The notes beneath the pieces were generated by a model that searched no databases, had not been told where the DNA came from, and saw only the letters and a list, made by a program, of their open reading frames with translations. Below are positions 24,742-37,327 of a stretch of 64,000 bases of DNA, piece after piece. The position numbers and the translations under genes are program-made. The stretch is from Toxonevra muliebris (Eukaryota > Arthropoda > Insecta > Diptera > Pallopteridae): positions 32,445,890-32,509,889 of the forward strand of contig OY829328.1 in assembly GCA_963691655.1 (NCBI GenBank), given 5' to 3'. Positions within the stretch are counted from its first letter, which is position 1. Every line of letters begins with the position of its first letter.

Positions 24742-27009
24742 GTTTCTTATTAATAGTAATAATAACATATATTTGTTTTATACATTTTTAAATGAATTTA
24801 TTTCTTTTTTTATTGACTAATTTTAAAGGAATCAGTTTTTTTAATTTTACTAATATTATTACATATTTATTTAAGTAAATTAATTTTAACTATTCCAGAG
24901 CATTTTTGCGAGGTAAACTGAGGTAATAAACAGATATATCTAATTGTATCTTTAATTGGTTAACCGATTCAAAAGGTATTGATGAAAATAGGACAGATAA
25001 AAAAAATCTATTTTCATTTACGGCTGATTCTGTGGTCACTGAAAAATAATGAAAAATGCTGAAAATATCTCATTTCTCTTTATTTACGTAAATCTGAAAC
25101 TTTTAATCAAAAAAATAAGACCAACCAGGGAAAAGGCGACCGAAAAATAACAAAGTTATAAGCTATTGAGTGAGTGTATAAATCCAAATACAACATTTTT
25201 CGAGTATATTAATTTTTTCAACAAGCTATTCAATTTTATCGCTTGCAATATTATTTCTAAACACATTCAGATTATAACCCCATTCACGATTAATAGCAAA
25301 TGTTTGCATCATTGCAAATGCAAATTTTTATTGCATATTGCAGATTTTGCATTTGCAATGATGCAAGACAATTTGCACCAAATCTTAAATAGGGCTAATG
25401 CGAAAACATCGAGAATGTATGGCAAGTGATTCCACTCAATCAGCTGCTCATAATTTTGTTAGTTTTCGGTCTATTTTCTACTGGTTGGTCTTATTTTTTG
25501 CGAAAAGAGTTTCTGCTTTACGTACATCAAGAGAAATCAGACGTTTTTCATCGATTTCTTTTTGGTTAAAAAAATTAAGAAAATTGCGATATCTCAAAAC
25601 TGTTCCATAAAAAACTGCAAATGAGTTGAGATAATTTTTCACTATTTTTGTTTTATTTTTTTTTGTATTTCTCTCAAGCATCTCACCTTCAATCAACAGC
25701 AGCATTTACTGTCAAAGCATATCAAATAATAAGAAATTTCATTGTTCAGTGAATTTGAATTTCGCTTTACAGGAAGTACAAATAATAAAAAAATTGCATA
25801 AGGTAGTTCGGCAACACTTTGACTTGCACACACTCGCAGACACAGCCACACTCACGCACACGCAATGCCAAAAAAGAAACATAAAACATATTAACTCTCA
25901 CATGCTACAATTGCCTGCTTTGTACCCTTGCTGCAATGTGTGTGGCACACGAACATCAAACTTCAAACAAACAAATTTTTTTTGTTGCTGAACTGTGTAG
26001 TGTTTGTTGTGTTTGCAAATTGTTGCATATGTGAAATCAGCTGTCAAACAATTTGACAGTTTAAGAGTGTAGAAAAATTAGTGAAAATTTTCTTTTTTAC
26101 AACAATTTTTTACATGCATGCAATTTCTTTTTGCACTTGCGTGTGAAAGATATTTTATTTTTGTTTATCGTTTATTTTGTTATTCTTTTATTTTATATTT
26201 TTGCAAAAAAAAAAAAATAAAAAAAAATTGTTGCATATTTTTCGGCATTTTGAAGAGATATATATGAAGAATAAAATCATTTTATGCACATTTAAATTAT
26301 AACCTGCGGACGTTCATAAACATGACAGTTTAAGCAATTTCCATCAATCACTTCTGTCGAAGGCTTGTGAAATTTGTTTTGTTTTATTTTATTTTTTTTG
26401 GCAAGGGTTAATTTTCATTTTGGCCATAACTTATATATTTTTTTCGTTTTACTAATAGATCATTAACAGGATTATGTACTTATATAACTTAAATAAAATA
26501 AATTGTTTTTAATAGTTCTTCATATCTTCAAAGATATAATTTCCACACAATTCTTTATTCAACTGTATTGGTGAGCGATCTGTTTGAAACAAAAAAAATT
26601 TAGAATAACTCAATTAACCCAACAAAAGCCTACTATTAGAAATGCCCAACAAAAGACTCTTCCATATTGCTAGACTTTCCACAAGATAGCACCGCGAATA
26701 ACTATTAAGGGGTTATATACGTTTTGGTACGGGAAACTTAGGACATATTTGTGATTTTTTTTTTGACTATTCGTGATGATTCGATACAAGTAAAAACTCG
26801 AAACTTTTAGTATCAGTATAACATGTATACTAGTATAACAGGTATACATGGTACATATTCTTACGAAAAAAAGAGTGGTCGGATATGAAAAAATATTGAA
26901 AATTTTAGAAGCTGTAGCTCTTGTCCTGATGCGCGTTTTTTCTGCAGAGTCTGGAGGTAACTAGTGTTGATTCGATACCCACATAGTATCGATACTTTTA
27001 CTCATTACT
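24741..27009 (-). repeat. 2269-bp inverted arm, right
   Basis: Inverted partner of 17794-20062. Its outer end falls inside nested transposons (26709-28238 and 26773-27724) that continue past 27009, whereas the left arm lacks their continuation. It is therefore probably the source copy. Confidence 0.95.
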
Positions 27010-28242
27010 TGTATCGAACAAAAGTATCGATGCTACCAAAAAATATCGGAAAAAAGTATCGAATATATGTACTTGTATCGAAAACTCGTTTAAAGAGACA
27101 AATTACTCTTTTTTAAGTGGTTGTCAATTAAAACATTCAGGCCAGAATGGCCCATTGTAATACAACATGGTTGAGCCTACAGTTTACACTACTCAACACG
27201 AGTTTTTCGCCAATAAATCATGGTTTTGGAAACACGTGAATCATATAAAAATGACGTTAATTTAAATTAACAAATCGCTAGAAAATTTATAATAGAAGGA
27301 AAACTAATCAACCGATTAAAGCTTGTTAAAAATATTTTATTTTAATGAAAAGGTTTCAATAAACATTATTTTCTACATGCATGGCCGGAAATATCTTCTA
27401 GAACTTCAATACTGTACTGCTATATTGTCATACATTGAAATATTGCATTACGGACTGAAATATTTTGGATAATTCTGCAGTAGCATTTCGAAATATATTA
27501 TTGATTGCTGTAAAATATTGTAAAATGATCCACAATTTTAAATATTGTATAGCAATATTTCAGTTTTTTAAATAAATATTTTCCAAAAGTATCGAGTATC
27601 TGATATTGACCTTTTTTCCGATACCAAGTAAAATACTTATGTTATAGCATCGAGTAAAAAAAGTACTTGAATCGAATGAAAAGTATCTAGTTTTTACTTG
27701 TATTTACTTGTATCGAATCATCACCAGCGGTGACCACGATTGAATGCCAACAACTCAACTGTAATCAAAAACACAAAAAATTTACAGTTGTGTATTACAG
27801 CGCCGAGTACTTGAACGAAAAATTTTGAAAAAAATAAACTTTTTTCTCATACGGAAACCATGATGCAAAAAAAAAAGTCGATTTTCGAGTCTCAAAAATG
27901 TATTTAAAAAAAAATTATTAGTTAAGACAAATACTGCACATGAAAAAATGGCCGTTCAAGTACTTCGTAAATAGGAAACAAATTTAAAGAAAAATTAGAT
28001 GAATTGGTCAAGTAGTTTTTGAGATATCGCGGTCACCGCAAAGGCATTTTTCTCGTTTATAGTTTTGAGTGCACTTTATTCATGAACAGTAGCGCGCCAC
28101 AAATCGAGTTTCTACTTACGATTTACTGCTCGGATTGACTTGAAATTTTGAACATAAACTTTTGAAAAAATGTTTGTTCGAAATAAGTCGAAACTTTTTC
28201 GATTTTTCAACTCATGAAATATATACGTATATAACCCCTTAA
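26705..28242. mobile_element. TTAA-bounded element with GGGGTTATATACGT ends
   Basis: TTAA at 26705-26708 and 28239-28242 enclose perfect 14-bp inverted repeats: GGGGTTATATACGT at 26709-26722, and its complement at 28225-28238. It is 1530 bp between the duplications. No transposase is recognisable, so it would be a non-autonomous piggyBac-type element; that assignment rests only on the TTAA target. It contains a nested element at 26773-27724. Confidence 0.75.
26773..27724. mobile_element. Nested MITE-like element with GTGATGATTCGATAC ends
   Basis: The first 26 bases (26773-26798, beginning GTGATGATTCGATACAAGTA) reappear inverted at 27689-27724, with a 10-bp internal duplication (AATACAAGTA) as the only difference. 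The interior has many AGTATCGA motifs on both strands and no coding capacity. A second GTGTTGATTCGATAC at 26963 is a possible alternative left end. No target duplication was found. Confidence 0.6.
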
Positions 28243-29480
28243 ACGACTGCAATGTTTAAGAATGACTTGCTCCAAATAAGCGATATTGACAAAGCTAGAA
28301 CACAAAATCCAGCTGATCAAAGTTTTCGAGAAGAAAAACCGAAAATAAAGCTGATAGTCATGTTTGCTAGAATGGACAGGGAATCTTCGCGTTCTAGAAC
28401 CTCAAGTGGAAAAAATTAACTCTCAAGTTGCCAAGCGTGCCTCTAGGCAGTCCTCATCAAAACAAAAGTAGTTGCCACCCAAATAGTTTTTTGTAGTTAC
28501 ATTTTATCATATCGTTTATATTTATAAAAAACTGGAAAACTAATTTTTTCGATTGAATTTGAGAATTCGAGTCAAGGCGTTAATTTCAAAAACACAATAT
28601 CAAAATCTTCTTTTTAAATACCACAAAGATCCACCTATAATTTATATAGGACATATGATTTTAAATGAAGCTGTCTCAAGCTGGTATAACAGCGGCAGAC
28701 GGTGCTCGACGCCGAAAGGTATTATAACGATCTTTCAGCCTACCTATAGTTGAATTCTCAGGTATGTACTCTATGTGTGTGTTAAGGTTGTAAAATGTAT
28801 TTGTACGGTGATTTCGGAACAGCAGCAGTTTAGCGTCGAACAACACGCTGTGCATTCTTCGATCCTAATAGCAGTTTGCAATGTATTAAAGGTAAACTGT
28901 GGGCCCAATGAACGTTATTATGCCGCTACATCAGTAATCTGCGTGCACAACAAAATACTCGAGAGGAGAGTTCATTGTATGGCCCTAAAATCGAAAGTAC
29001 TATGTAAGTATAAGGGAAAATTTTGTATCTGCATATAAAATCTACAATACTTTAAACTTATAACAAAGTTTTTGAGGCATTGTTCATGATATCTCAAAAA
29101 TCGTTTATCCGATTGCTTTCAAATTTTTATCTCTTGTTTCAGATACAATAATCGGAAGGGGAAACAAAAGATTTCTCAATAACATGAATAAATGACTTTT
29201 TGGCGGAAAATGAAAAAAAAAATTGTCCTAAGCATCAAAATTTTCAAATGTCCGAAATAGAGAAAAGAGAAGCTAAAAAATATTTTTGTACAGCCGCCGT
29301 CTTTAATTGACCCTTGGCCAAATTAGAAATCCACCATTATTTCAAACTGACATTGTTTGGTATTGGCATTTTTTGTTGAAGATTCTCTGTCTCAATTTCA
29401 AATATTTTGTTCTCAATTTTATAACAAAACTTTCGTTTGAATTTCTTATTTATTTTCGTTCGCCAACTAGCTGTTGAATG
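28243..29480. other. Non-coding sequence, nothing firm
   Basis: Holds short ORFs at 28553-28753 and 28775-29038 that I cannot relate to any family. Codon use and length are not convincing. Confidence 0.4.
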
Positions 29481-29830
29481 AAATGTTCGTAAATCGAATG
29501 AGATTGACATTCGCATTCGGGTTGTCAAGTGCGGGAAACCTGTTTTCCGAAAAGGTTAAAAATTAAATGCGAAAGTCGCCTTACATAGTACCATCTATGC
29601 GAAAGCGAGTAATTTGACATTCGAATCGGATTAAAGAGTAAACCCCAGGTTTGTGCTTCTGTGTAGCGCGGCTTTAAAACTGAAATCACTGGCATTATAT
29701 CGAATGGCACTGATAGAACTGTTAGGTCCAAATCAGAATATCAGTGAAGATACATATTTGAAATCAAAACTTTGTAATTCTGGGTTACGATTTCAAATAT
29801 TAGTAACTTAACTTATAACTATCACTAAGA

Positions 29831-30037
29831 TCACTGATGAGGAATCGTGGCGGATTTCGAAACGGCTGTCTGATTTGCCCATCTCTGTATACACTGTTGT
29901 TGTTTTGACAAGATACGCTCATTAAGCCTTAAATAAATCAGTATATTCAACAATGCCATCAATATATCAGCAAGTGTCATTCCAGTGCCAATTACGTTGG
30001 AGCCTACAAATAGCTTTGGCAGCCTCTCATTTGGCAA
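29831..30037 (-). pseudogene. Protein-like fragment, possible GST-C/AIMP-type domain
   Basis: A 68-residue minus-strand ORF reads LPKLFVGSNVIGTGMTLADI, then a hydrophobic LMALLNILIYL stretch and QQQCIQRWANQ. The pattern FVG...TLADI followed by a helix and a conserved RW resembles the C-terminal glutathione-S-transferase-like domain found in tRNA-synthetase accessory proteins and translation elongation factor 1 subunits. I see no intron signals or flanking exons, and the frame ends soon after RWANQ without the rest of a domain. It may be a retroposed or captured gene remnant, or chance. Low confidence; a protein search would settle it. Confidence 0.25.
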
Positions 30038-30059
30038 AAATATCGAGGGAAGATAAGTT

Positions 30060-33000
30060 GAGCATAGGTGATAATGGGTCTAATCGTAGCCTTATAGTCC
30101 CATAAGATTTTATCAGGTGATAGACCGTTTGTTTTGCCAAAAATGAACTTACATTATCAAAACGCCATGAAATCCAAGATATTTCACTTCATGGTATAGC
30201 TGTATAGTCATTCCACTGAGTACTGATAAAATAAGACTATAAATTTGCCATCTCCTGGTAAAAACGATAACACTAGTTTGAAGACGGTTAACTGATGAAC
30301 TAATTGACACCAAGTGTCAGTCATATCCAGACATTTTTCAAAAACTTGAAATCGTATTTCTGGTATTTGAAATTAGCCTCTCAAATCATAATACATTTCT
30401 ATATGTGTCAAAACAAAAAAAAATATTGAAAATATATCGTAAAATGTTTTATAAAAATTTATAGAATTAACAAGATAACAAACTGTGAATTGCGCAAAAC
30501 CAAAAGTTATTGCCAAAGTCTTTCAATTTCCCCCTCTTCTTCTAAAAGTTACATGAAATAAAATTTCCTTTCCAAAAAAAGTTCAAGGTACCAACATTCT
30601 AATGATGGCACATTTTTTGTTATAATTTATGATGCATTTCCTTGAAATCGAAAATTCTAAACTTAACACAAAAAAAAAAGAGCATAACAAAAAAAAAACA
30701 TTATCCAACAGCAGCAATTTGCGTCACGTCGTTGCATTTGCAGCTGCGCCATACTTGCCACAAAAGCACGGCAGTAAAAAAAACACACGGCAACAATCAA
30801 TCATACGCAAAAATTATAAAATTACACAAATATACTTACTTATGATATGCAAAGAGTAAAACACAAAACCTAGAAACAAAATAAAAATAAAAATTGGTAA
30901 CAAAAGAAAGAAAACGATGGATTTGCAATTGAAATTCGCTGCTTTTGCTGCTGCTCCTACTACTGCCGCTTGCAGTAAACACAGAAAATAATAAATTTTA
31001 ATAGCTACGTAAGCAAAATCAGTTAAGGAAAGCGTAAATCGCTATGAAAGGCAACAAAAACTACTGCAACTGCAAATAAAATAGGGGAAAAAATACTGTA
31101 GACTTTAACGTTAAAATCAAAATCCGGTGGTGCAAGTGTAATTTTTGCTTATTTCCAATGATGTACAAGCGAAGAAATAAAATTATGACTACTAACTACT
31201 ATGTGCTGAGAGTAGAGTGCGTATAAAAAAAATAAAAAAATTACTGGTGGATAGAGAGATGAAGATGACGATGATAGTGATGATCAACGTAAGGATGATG
31301 ATGTTCAGGATGTTGATGGCGATGAGGACGTTGAAGCTGGTCGTAGTCACAAGCACAAAATAATCGAAACAATAAAAGCAACAACCACATCAACATCAAC
31401 AATAAAGACAACTACAAGAAACAGTAACTGCAGCAACAACAACTATACAACACTCAAATGTGCTACCACCAGCGCCACCACCAATCACGGCAGCCAATCG
31501 CGATTTAAGAATAGAAAGAAAAAAATGGCATAAAAATGCATACACACAACGCGATTCTAGCCAAACATGCAAAACATGGTTACAAGGCTTAATTATGCAG
31601 TTTTCAAAGATTGCGACGCAACGCTGCAACACAACAGCAACAAAAACAACAAAAAATGGCAATGAGGAAACTCAAGTAGAAAAAACGACAACAATAATAA
31701 CAACAGCAACAGCAGCAGCAGTATAAACACCAACCTAGAAGCGATTACAAAAAAGTTGGCAATCGCTTTTAGTGTATAGTTGTAGTGGTAGTTGAGAAGA
31801 CTGCTTCTTCTTCTGCTTGAGCATATTCTACGCTGGCTTCAGTGCATAGATAGATAGCCAACCAAAATCACCTCGTAGCATCTCATATGAGGTGGTATGA
31901 GCCACCAGTAATCCGCTTTATGCTTTATGGCGGATGCAGCAGCCATTTTTGTGCGCTGTCATGTTGCCTCCCATAATTTTATGCTTCATCAGCGCGACAA
32001 CAGCAGAAAAGTAACAAACCAGCAAACAGCAACAGATGTCAGTCAATTTAAGCTGTAGTAGTTTTTTTTTTATACTGCATTTGCTTCTTCAGTAGTTTGA
32101 CAAAATACGCTCCAACTCTATTATAATGTAGCCAAGTTCTTGCTCTTGCTATCGACATACGTCCAAGGTGCATTAAGTGCGGCGCATTCTGTATCCATGT
32201 GCGTTAATGCACAATTGTTTTCCAACATGATGTTACCATAACTTTTATCCGTTCGATCTCTTTTACAGCAACAATTCCAACAACATCAGCAACCACGACA
32301 AAATTGCTGTTGCACAAAGTACTTCAGTTACCTTTTTATTTTTCATTAAAAATAATAATAATACAAAAAATGCAAATCAAAAGCACAGCGAAGAATCTTT
32401 TCGTGGTAATTTTCACCTGCGGCACTAAAAATTCTTCTGCTCCGAGTTTCCAGTATTGGTGCCGATCCTGCTTCTGATCAGCGTTCGTCATCGTCATATC
32501 GCGTAATTGTTGCGCAAGCGTGGCGCATTGTCATACACTTTGTGTGCGCTTTGCTCACCCTCTGTCACTACCCGCTCGGGCTCGGGTATTATGCGCTCTT
32601 CGTTTTTAGTTGAGACTTTATTCTTACTTAACTTTTCTACCACCTATTCACTAACCACTTCCACCACCACTACACTGCCACCATCATCACTACTTTATGC
32701 TGCGTTCGGCTCTGCTGATTATTGTTATTAGCCATTATTGATATTCATCCGATCGCGCATAATTTCCTCAAGCGTTTCCACTAATCTTATATGCAGATCG
32801 ATTTTCTTCTTCTGCGTTTCTTTTTTTGTTTTTGTTTTTAGCTTCTAAAAGTGCAGTTTCATTCTGATATTAATCTGCATAATATTCGTTGTGCTCTAGT
32901 ATCAAATGCAACGTTTTTTTTATTCCTTTTCTTCATTAACTTTTAGTATGATCGCAAAACGTTTAGTTGAAGAATTTATAATGTATTTTGCATGGCTCAA

Positions 33001-33690
33001 AATTAATGATAAAAAAATTTTACTCTGTACTTATTTAAATTTACCTGAACTTTTTTATAAAATATTGCAATTCCATCATTATCAATTGAAAGCTTTGTAA
33101 TTGCATCACTCAGGATACTCATGTTTATTTGATTAGGTACGTATATAAAGGCCAAACAGGGAATTGATTTTAGACTAATTCAGAAACTTCCAGGATGCCT
33201 CTGCTTTGCAAACGCTGGCACCGATTGCACATAAACATAAATATATATTGACAACTCTTTTTTTTAAATAACGAAACAGCCTTTTGTTTTAGGGTTTGGT
33301 ACAATAATTAGAATCCCTCCCTTTACTTAAGTATACGACGCAGCGTTCGTTGTGTTAGACAGATACAGTCATCATCATTCATAGATAAAAAAAATCAACG
33401 AAACGTGACTAGAAAATTTGGTTAGTTTACGACGTCAGTAGTTGACCCTGAAAAGGATTTTGAAAAGTTAGCTTCGGTTTAGGATTAATTGATGTTCCTA
33501 AAATCCGATTTGTTTTATTATTTTCGGTCCTTAAAATCACTTAGCACTCGCCAACCATCTTGTAATTTTGCACACTCATTGCCATAGAGTTCTACATGTC
33601 TAAATCTATTAGCAATCAATTATTCTATTTTTATCTGTTTTAGGACGGCAATTATCAAACAAGAAAGTCAAACAAAAATTATCTGTCTGC
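30060..33690. other. Non-coding stretch with CAA/CAG-rich segments
   Basis: Between 30600 and 32750 the DNA is rich in CAACA/CAGCA and GATGA repeats and less AT-rich than its neighbours (for example 32400-32720). This is the kind of sequence common in fly introns, UTRs and regulatory regions. No exon could be defined. Confidence 0.4.
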
Positions 33691-33693
33691 AGG

Positions 33694-34660
33694 CACTCAC
33701 AGTAGAAGTGAAATTTTGTTATTTATTTGAAAATTATTAGAAAACCTTTATAAAAAATTCTGTTGAAGTTTTTGCAGTCTTCTCGTCCATACACATTGAC
33801 AACAGCAGCTACACGACTACGAAATTACGTGGGCTACAACTGTCGCCTTGTAGTCAGCAACTAAACACAATGGAAGCGGCACCACCTGCAGCAAACGCAG
33901 CCAAAACAACAAAAGCAAACTCTCTTCTCTCTCTGTCGCTTGTCAAATTAGAAATAGATTTAAAATTGGCTACAGCCAAAATTGTGGTCGGTGGTCATGA
34001 GGTCGTGTCGTCGCCAAAATAATCGACTCCTTAAGAACGTGTGTTTTTTATAATTTGACAGATGTAGTCGTGTAGCTGTCAATGTGTATGGTGTATTCTT
34101 CTCTCTATTTAGTTGTTGCTTTTCTTCTTTTGATACTCTCTACACTTATCGGCACAAACACTACGTAGTATACGCATATAACACAAGATTGGAAAGTTTC
34201 GCTATATGCAATCAAGCAGAGGCAACAAGGTCTGCTCTCTAACTAAAGCACATGAGATAAAAATGCGCAAAGTAGACTATCTGGTTGATTGTGTGTAGCC
34301 GAATAACAACTGCATAACTTCATTTCTAACTGGTTTCGAATGAGTGCAACAAAAATGCGATTTTTCACGAGAACGTTGTTGTTGAAGCTTTTGCGCTCAT
34401 CCTTTTTTATTTTCTGAAGCTTTTTAACTGTTAACGACGTAGTACACGCTAATAACACATGAGAGAAAGCAGCTATATGCAATCAAGCCTTCTCACTAAA
34501 GCACATGAGATAAAACAACGAGAAGTCGACTCTCTGCTGGATTATGTGTAGCCGATCCCCATATGACCTCGTTCGCTAAACACTAACAACCGCATAACTT
34601 CGTTTCTTATTAGTTTCGTATGAGTGCAACAACAATGCGATTTCTGTTGAAAAATTTATC
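33694..34660 (+). repeat. 273-bp-period repeat, locus 1
   Basis: ACGTAGTATACGCATATAAC (about 34163) recurs as ACGTAGTACACGCTAATAAC (about 34436), 273 bp apart, with the intervening text repeated in order (GCAATCAAGC, CACATGAGATAAAA, AACTGCATAACTTC, GAGTGCAACAA). A lead-in from CACTCACAGTAGAAGTG (33694) is also present. The same arrangement occurs at 55377-57360. No protein. Confidence 0.75.
33787..34091. mobile_element. 305-bp MITE inserted in the 273-bp repeat locus
   Basis: CCATACACATTGACA at 33787-33801 and its exact complement at 34077-34091 are the ends. GCTACACGACTAC follows within a few bases on both sides. The second repeat locus at 55460 lacks this segment, so it is an insertion. 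The target duplication is unclear (TCTTCT appears on both sides a few bases out). Confidence 0.75.
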
Positions 34661-37170
34661 GATTTACCCTCGCTAAAGAAGTTTCACTTAAAAAAAACCG
34701 ACTCCTGATTCGCAGTGATGATTTTAAACTATTAACTGCTCTTCTGACATGTAACCACAGATATATCCAATCAGAAAAATATTATCCTTGTGCCTAAAAT
34801 TTACACTGCTTGCTGCTTTGGAGGACGAAGTCGAAAGTTCGAAATCCACTATTATTAAAATATATACCTACATTATACGCTTAACTTAACATTTACAACG
34901 AATTTAGCATAATTTTTCAAAAACTGTTTTTAAGGTCCACTTCACATAAAACCCATATATTTTCCGATATGAATGTTTCACAGACAAATTGTGTGAATAA
35001 AAAAGCCAGAAACGTTCACGAAATCGCTGAACTTGTAGCAAAAAATGGCTCTCATCTCAGAACTTATTTTTTCCCCCAATCATATCGTTTTTTTTTTGTT
35101 TTTTTAAGTCGTTTTCGTACGGTGGAGTCATAAACAATAACCCCAGCATGTGCTTAATCTTGCTGACATTCTTTGCTTGTTTTCTTATGGTTTTATTTCC
35201 TTCTTAAAAAAGCTTAATCCCTTGCTGTTGTTTTTTTCCACGATTTCCCTTTTCTGCTCACCTCAATTGTCCCATTGTCCCAGTGTCCTTTTTTTGGTTC
35301 AAAATCCTATGCCTGCATGTCCCTTCACCCACATCAGTGGACACACTGCAAGGCCATCTGCAATTGACTCCCAATGACTGCATTTAAGTTCAAGAGTAGT
35401 TAAGTGACTCCAAGTGACTTCAAGTGGTTCCAAGTGACTCCAAAAGACTTCAAAGCAGTCATGATATTGGAGCCATAAGCTTTGAAGTCTCAAGATTTCA
35501 AAAAAAGATTGCATTCCCTTGACTCTAAAAAATACTTTTCTAAATGAATAACCAATCGGCGACTCCAAAAAAGACTTCCAACTGCATTTTTTATTCTGGA
35601 GTCAAATATGTCATTCAGTAACTGCAATCATGAATTGTCGGTTATTAACTGTGACTTCAAGGTATTGCAATTAAATTGATTGCATTTTTTTACAGCTCTG
35701 CTAAATAGCAGTATTTACACTTACTTTAATTGAAATATTCGAAAAATGTATTCAAAGGTATACAAGCATAATTTGAAATCTGCGAAAGATTTTTTAAAAC
35801 TAACAGATTTTAATATTTTTGCCTTCGATTAAAAACTAGAGTAATTAAATAGTTCAACTAATAATGTTTTTATTTTTTAAGGACTATGGACAAAATACAG
35901 CTAATAAATTAAGGAAATGAAAGAAAATGGATTAAAATCAAGCTTATTACTGTTCGAAGTTTATTAAACTTCATTCAATTTAACTTTCATTCAGACCTTA
36001 CATCAGCATTTTCAGATTAAGAATCTTCTTCTTTTTTGATAACTTAAAATTTTATAATTTACAATATTACATAAGAAGGAGAGGAAGAGAATATTATTTT
36101 TAAGTTACCATAACTAAACTCAAATCCCATTCAAAGAAAACGATTGTGGTAAATTTTTTTATATTTTTAAATTACTGAATATTTAAGAATTTAAAAGTTC
36201 CGTTTATTTAAGCCTCAAATAAGGTTTAGCTTAACGCTATAAAAGTGTCACATGAAAAACGCTTTGATTGTGAAAGAACGCTCACAAAATTCTACGTTAC
36301 AGATTTCCATATCAAAAGTTTAGTATAATTGAAGAGGCTTAAGCTTAACGGCAAACGGAAGAAATCATAAAAATATTTTGAAAACATTTTAAAAAATTTT
36401 AATGCAATACAAATGCAAATTAAATAAACTTGTTTAAGATCAAAGAAATTGTTCTGAATGTGATCAAGATGGACCGAGATATTTTCCGCTTTTTAATATT
36501 TTTATATTTATGAGTGAATTTTTTCTAAATAATTTTAATGGCTAAAAAATTCTAATATTATACTTATCATCAATATGTAATATTTATTAGGGGCATTGAA
36601 AGCAAGTAAACAAAAACTTTTAATATATAATGAACGCATCATTGCACCTACAATGCAAAATCATTTCGCTTTCAATGAATACTTTTCATGGATATTAAGA
36701 ATTTGTGCTGTAGCTTTCTTTGAAGCAAACTAAGTACCCCCATAAAAATGGAAATATTTAAATATATAGCAAAGTGTATTCTATGAATTTCAACTAAAAA
36801 CAACATTTCAGGGCTTTCTAAGAATTTTTAATAAACAACACAACAAAGAAGTAAACCTCTTGCTGCTGTTACGTGATTTTGTGGTATTTGTTCAGTGTGA
36901 TGCAGTTGCACACATATTTTTAAGTATGTATATATGTGGCTGCCAAACCCAGACTTAATTAGTTCCGCTGCTTTAGAAATTAACAACAAAAGAAAATTGC
37001 AGCACATAAAATGGAAGTTGCAAATATTTCGTCACAATTATTAAACATAAGTAGCTAACAAAAAAAAGAAGCAAACACAATTCATTGTAATTGTTTCGCT
37101 ATTATTAGTGTTGAAGTGGAATTTCTTTGTTTCTGGCCTCTACAATATGCATACAAATGCATACTTACTT
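34661..37170. other. Non-coding AT-rich stretch
   Basis: Includes a short TGACTCCAAG patch at about 35360-35460 related to the 17.3-kb minisatellite. No gene or element ends recognised. Confidence 0.45.
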
Positions 37171-37179
37171 ACATACGAG

Positions 37180-37327
37180 CACTAGCGGATCCAAGGGGGA
37201 GTTTTTAGGGTTATACTTCTCCATCCCCCCCTTGCTGATTAAAATCTTATACATTTTGATCGATGGCCTTTAGAAGGAAGGAAATTTAACTCCTCCCCCT
37301 GTTAGGAAATCCCTGGATCCGCTAGTG
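37180..37327. mobile_element. 148-bp MITE with CACTAGCGGATCC ends
   Basis: CACTAGCGGATCC at 37180-37192 is exactly inverted at 37315-37327. Flanking octamers CATACGAG and CAAATGAG agree in 6 of 8 bases, a possible decayed 8-bp target duplication. The interior is C-run and G-run rich near the ends. A relative lies at 54490-54652. Confidence 0.75.

Noticed and set aside
18812..25991. Identical small ORFs on opposite strands in the two arms
   Set aside because: They recur only because the DNA is an inverted duplication. They have no family resemblance, and overlapping ORFs exist on the other strand.
28775..29038. 87-residue ORF with several Cys
   Set aside because: No recognisable domain, no splice or start context, and similar ORFs are expected by chance in 64 kb.
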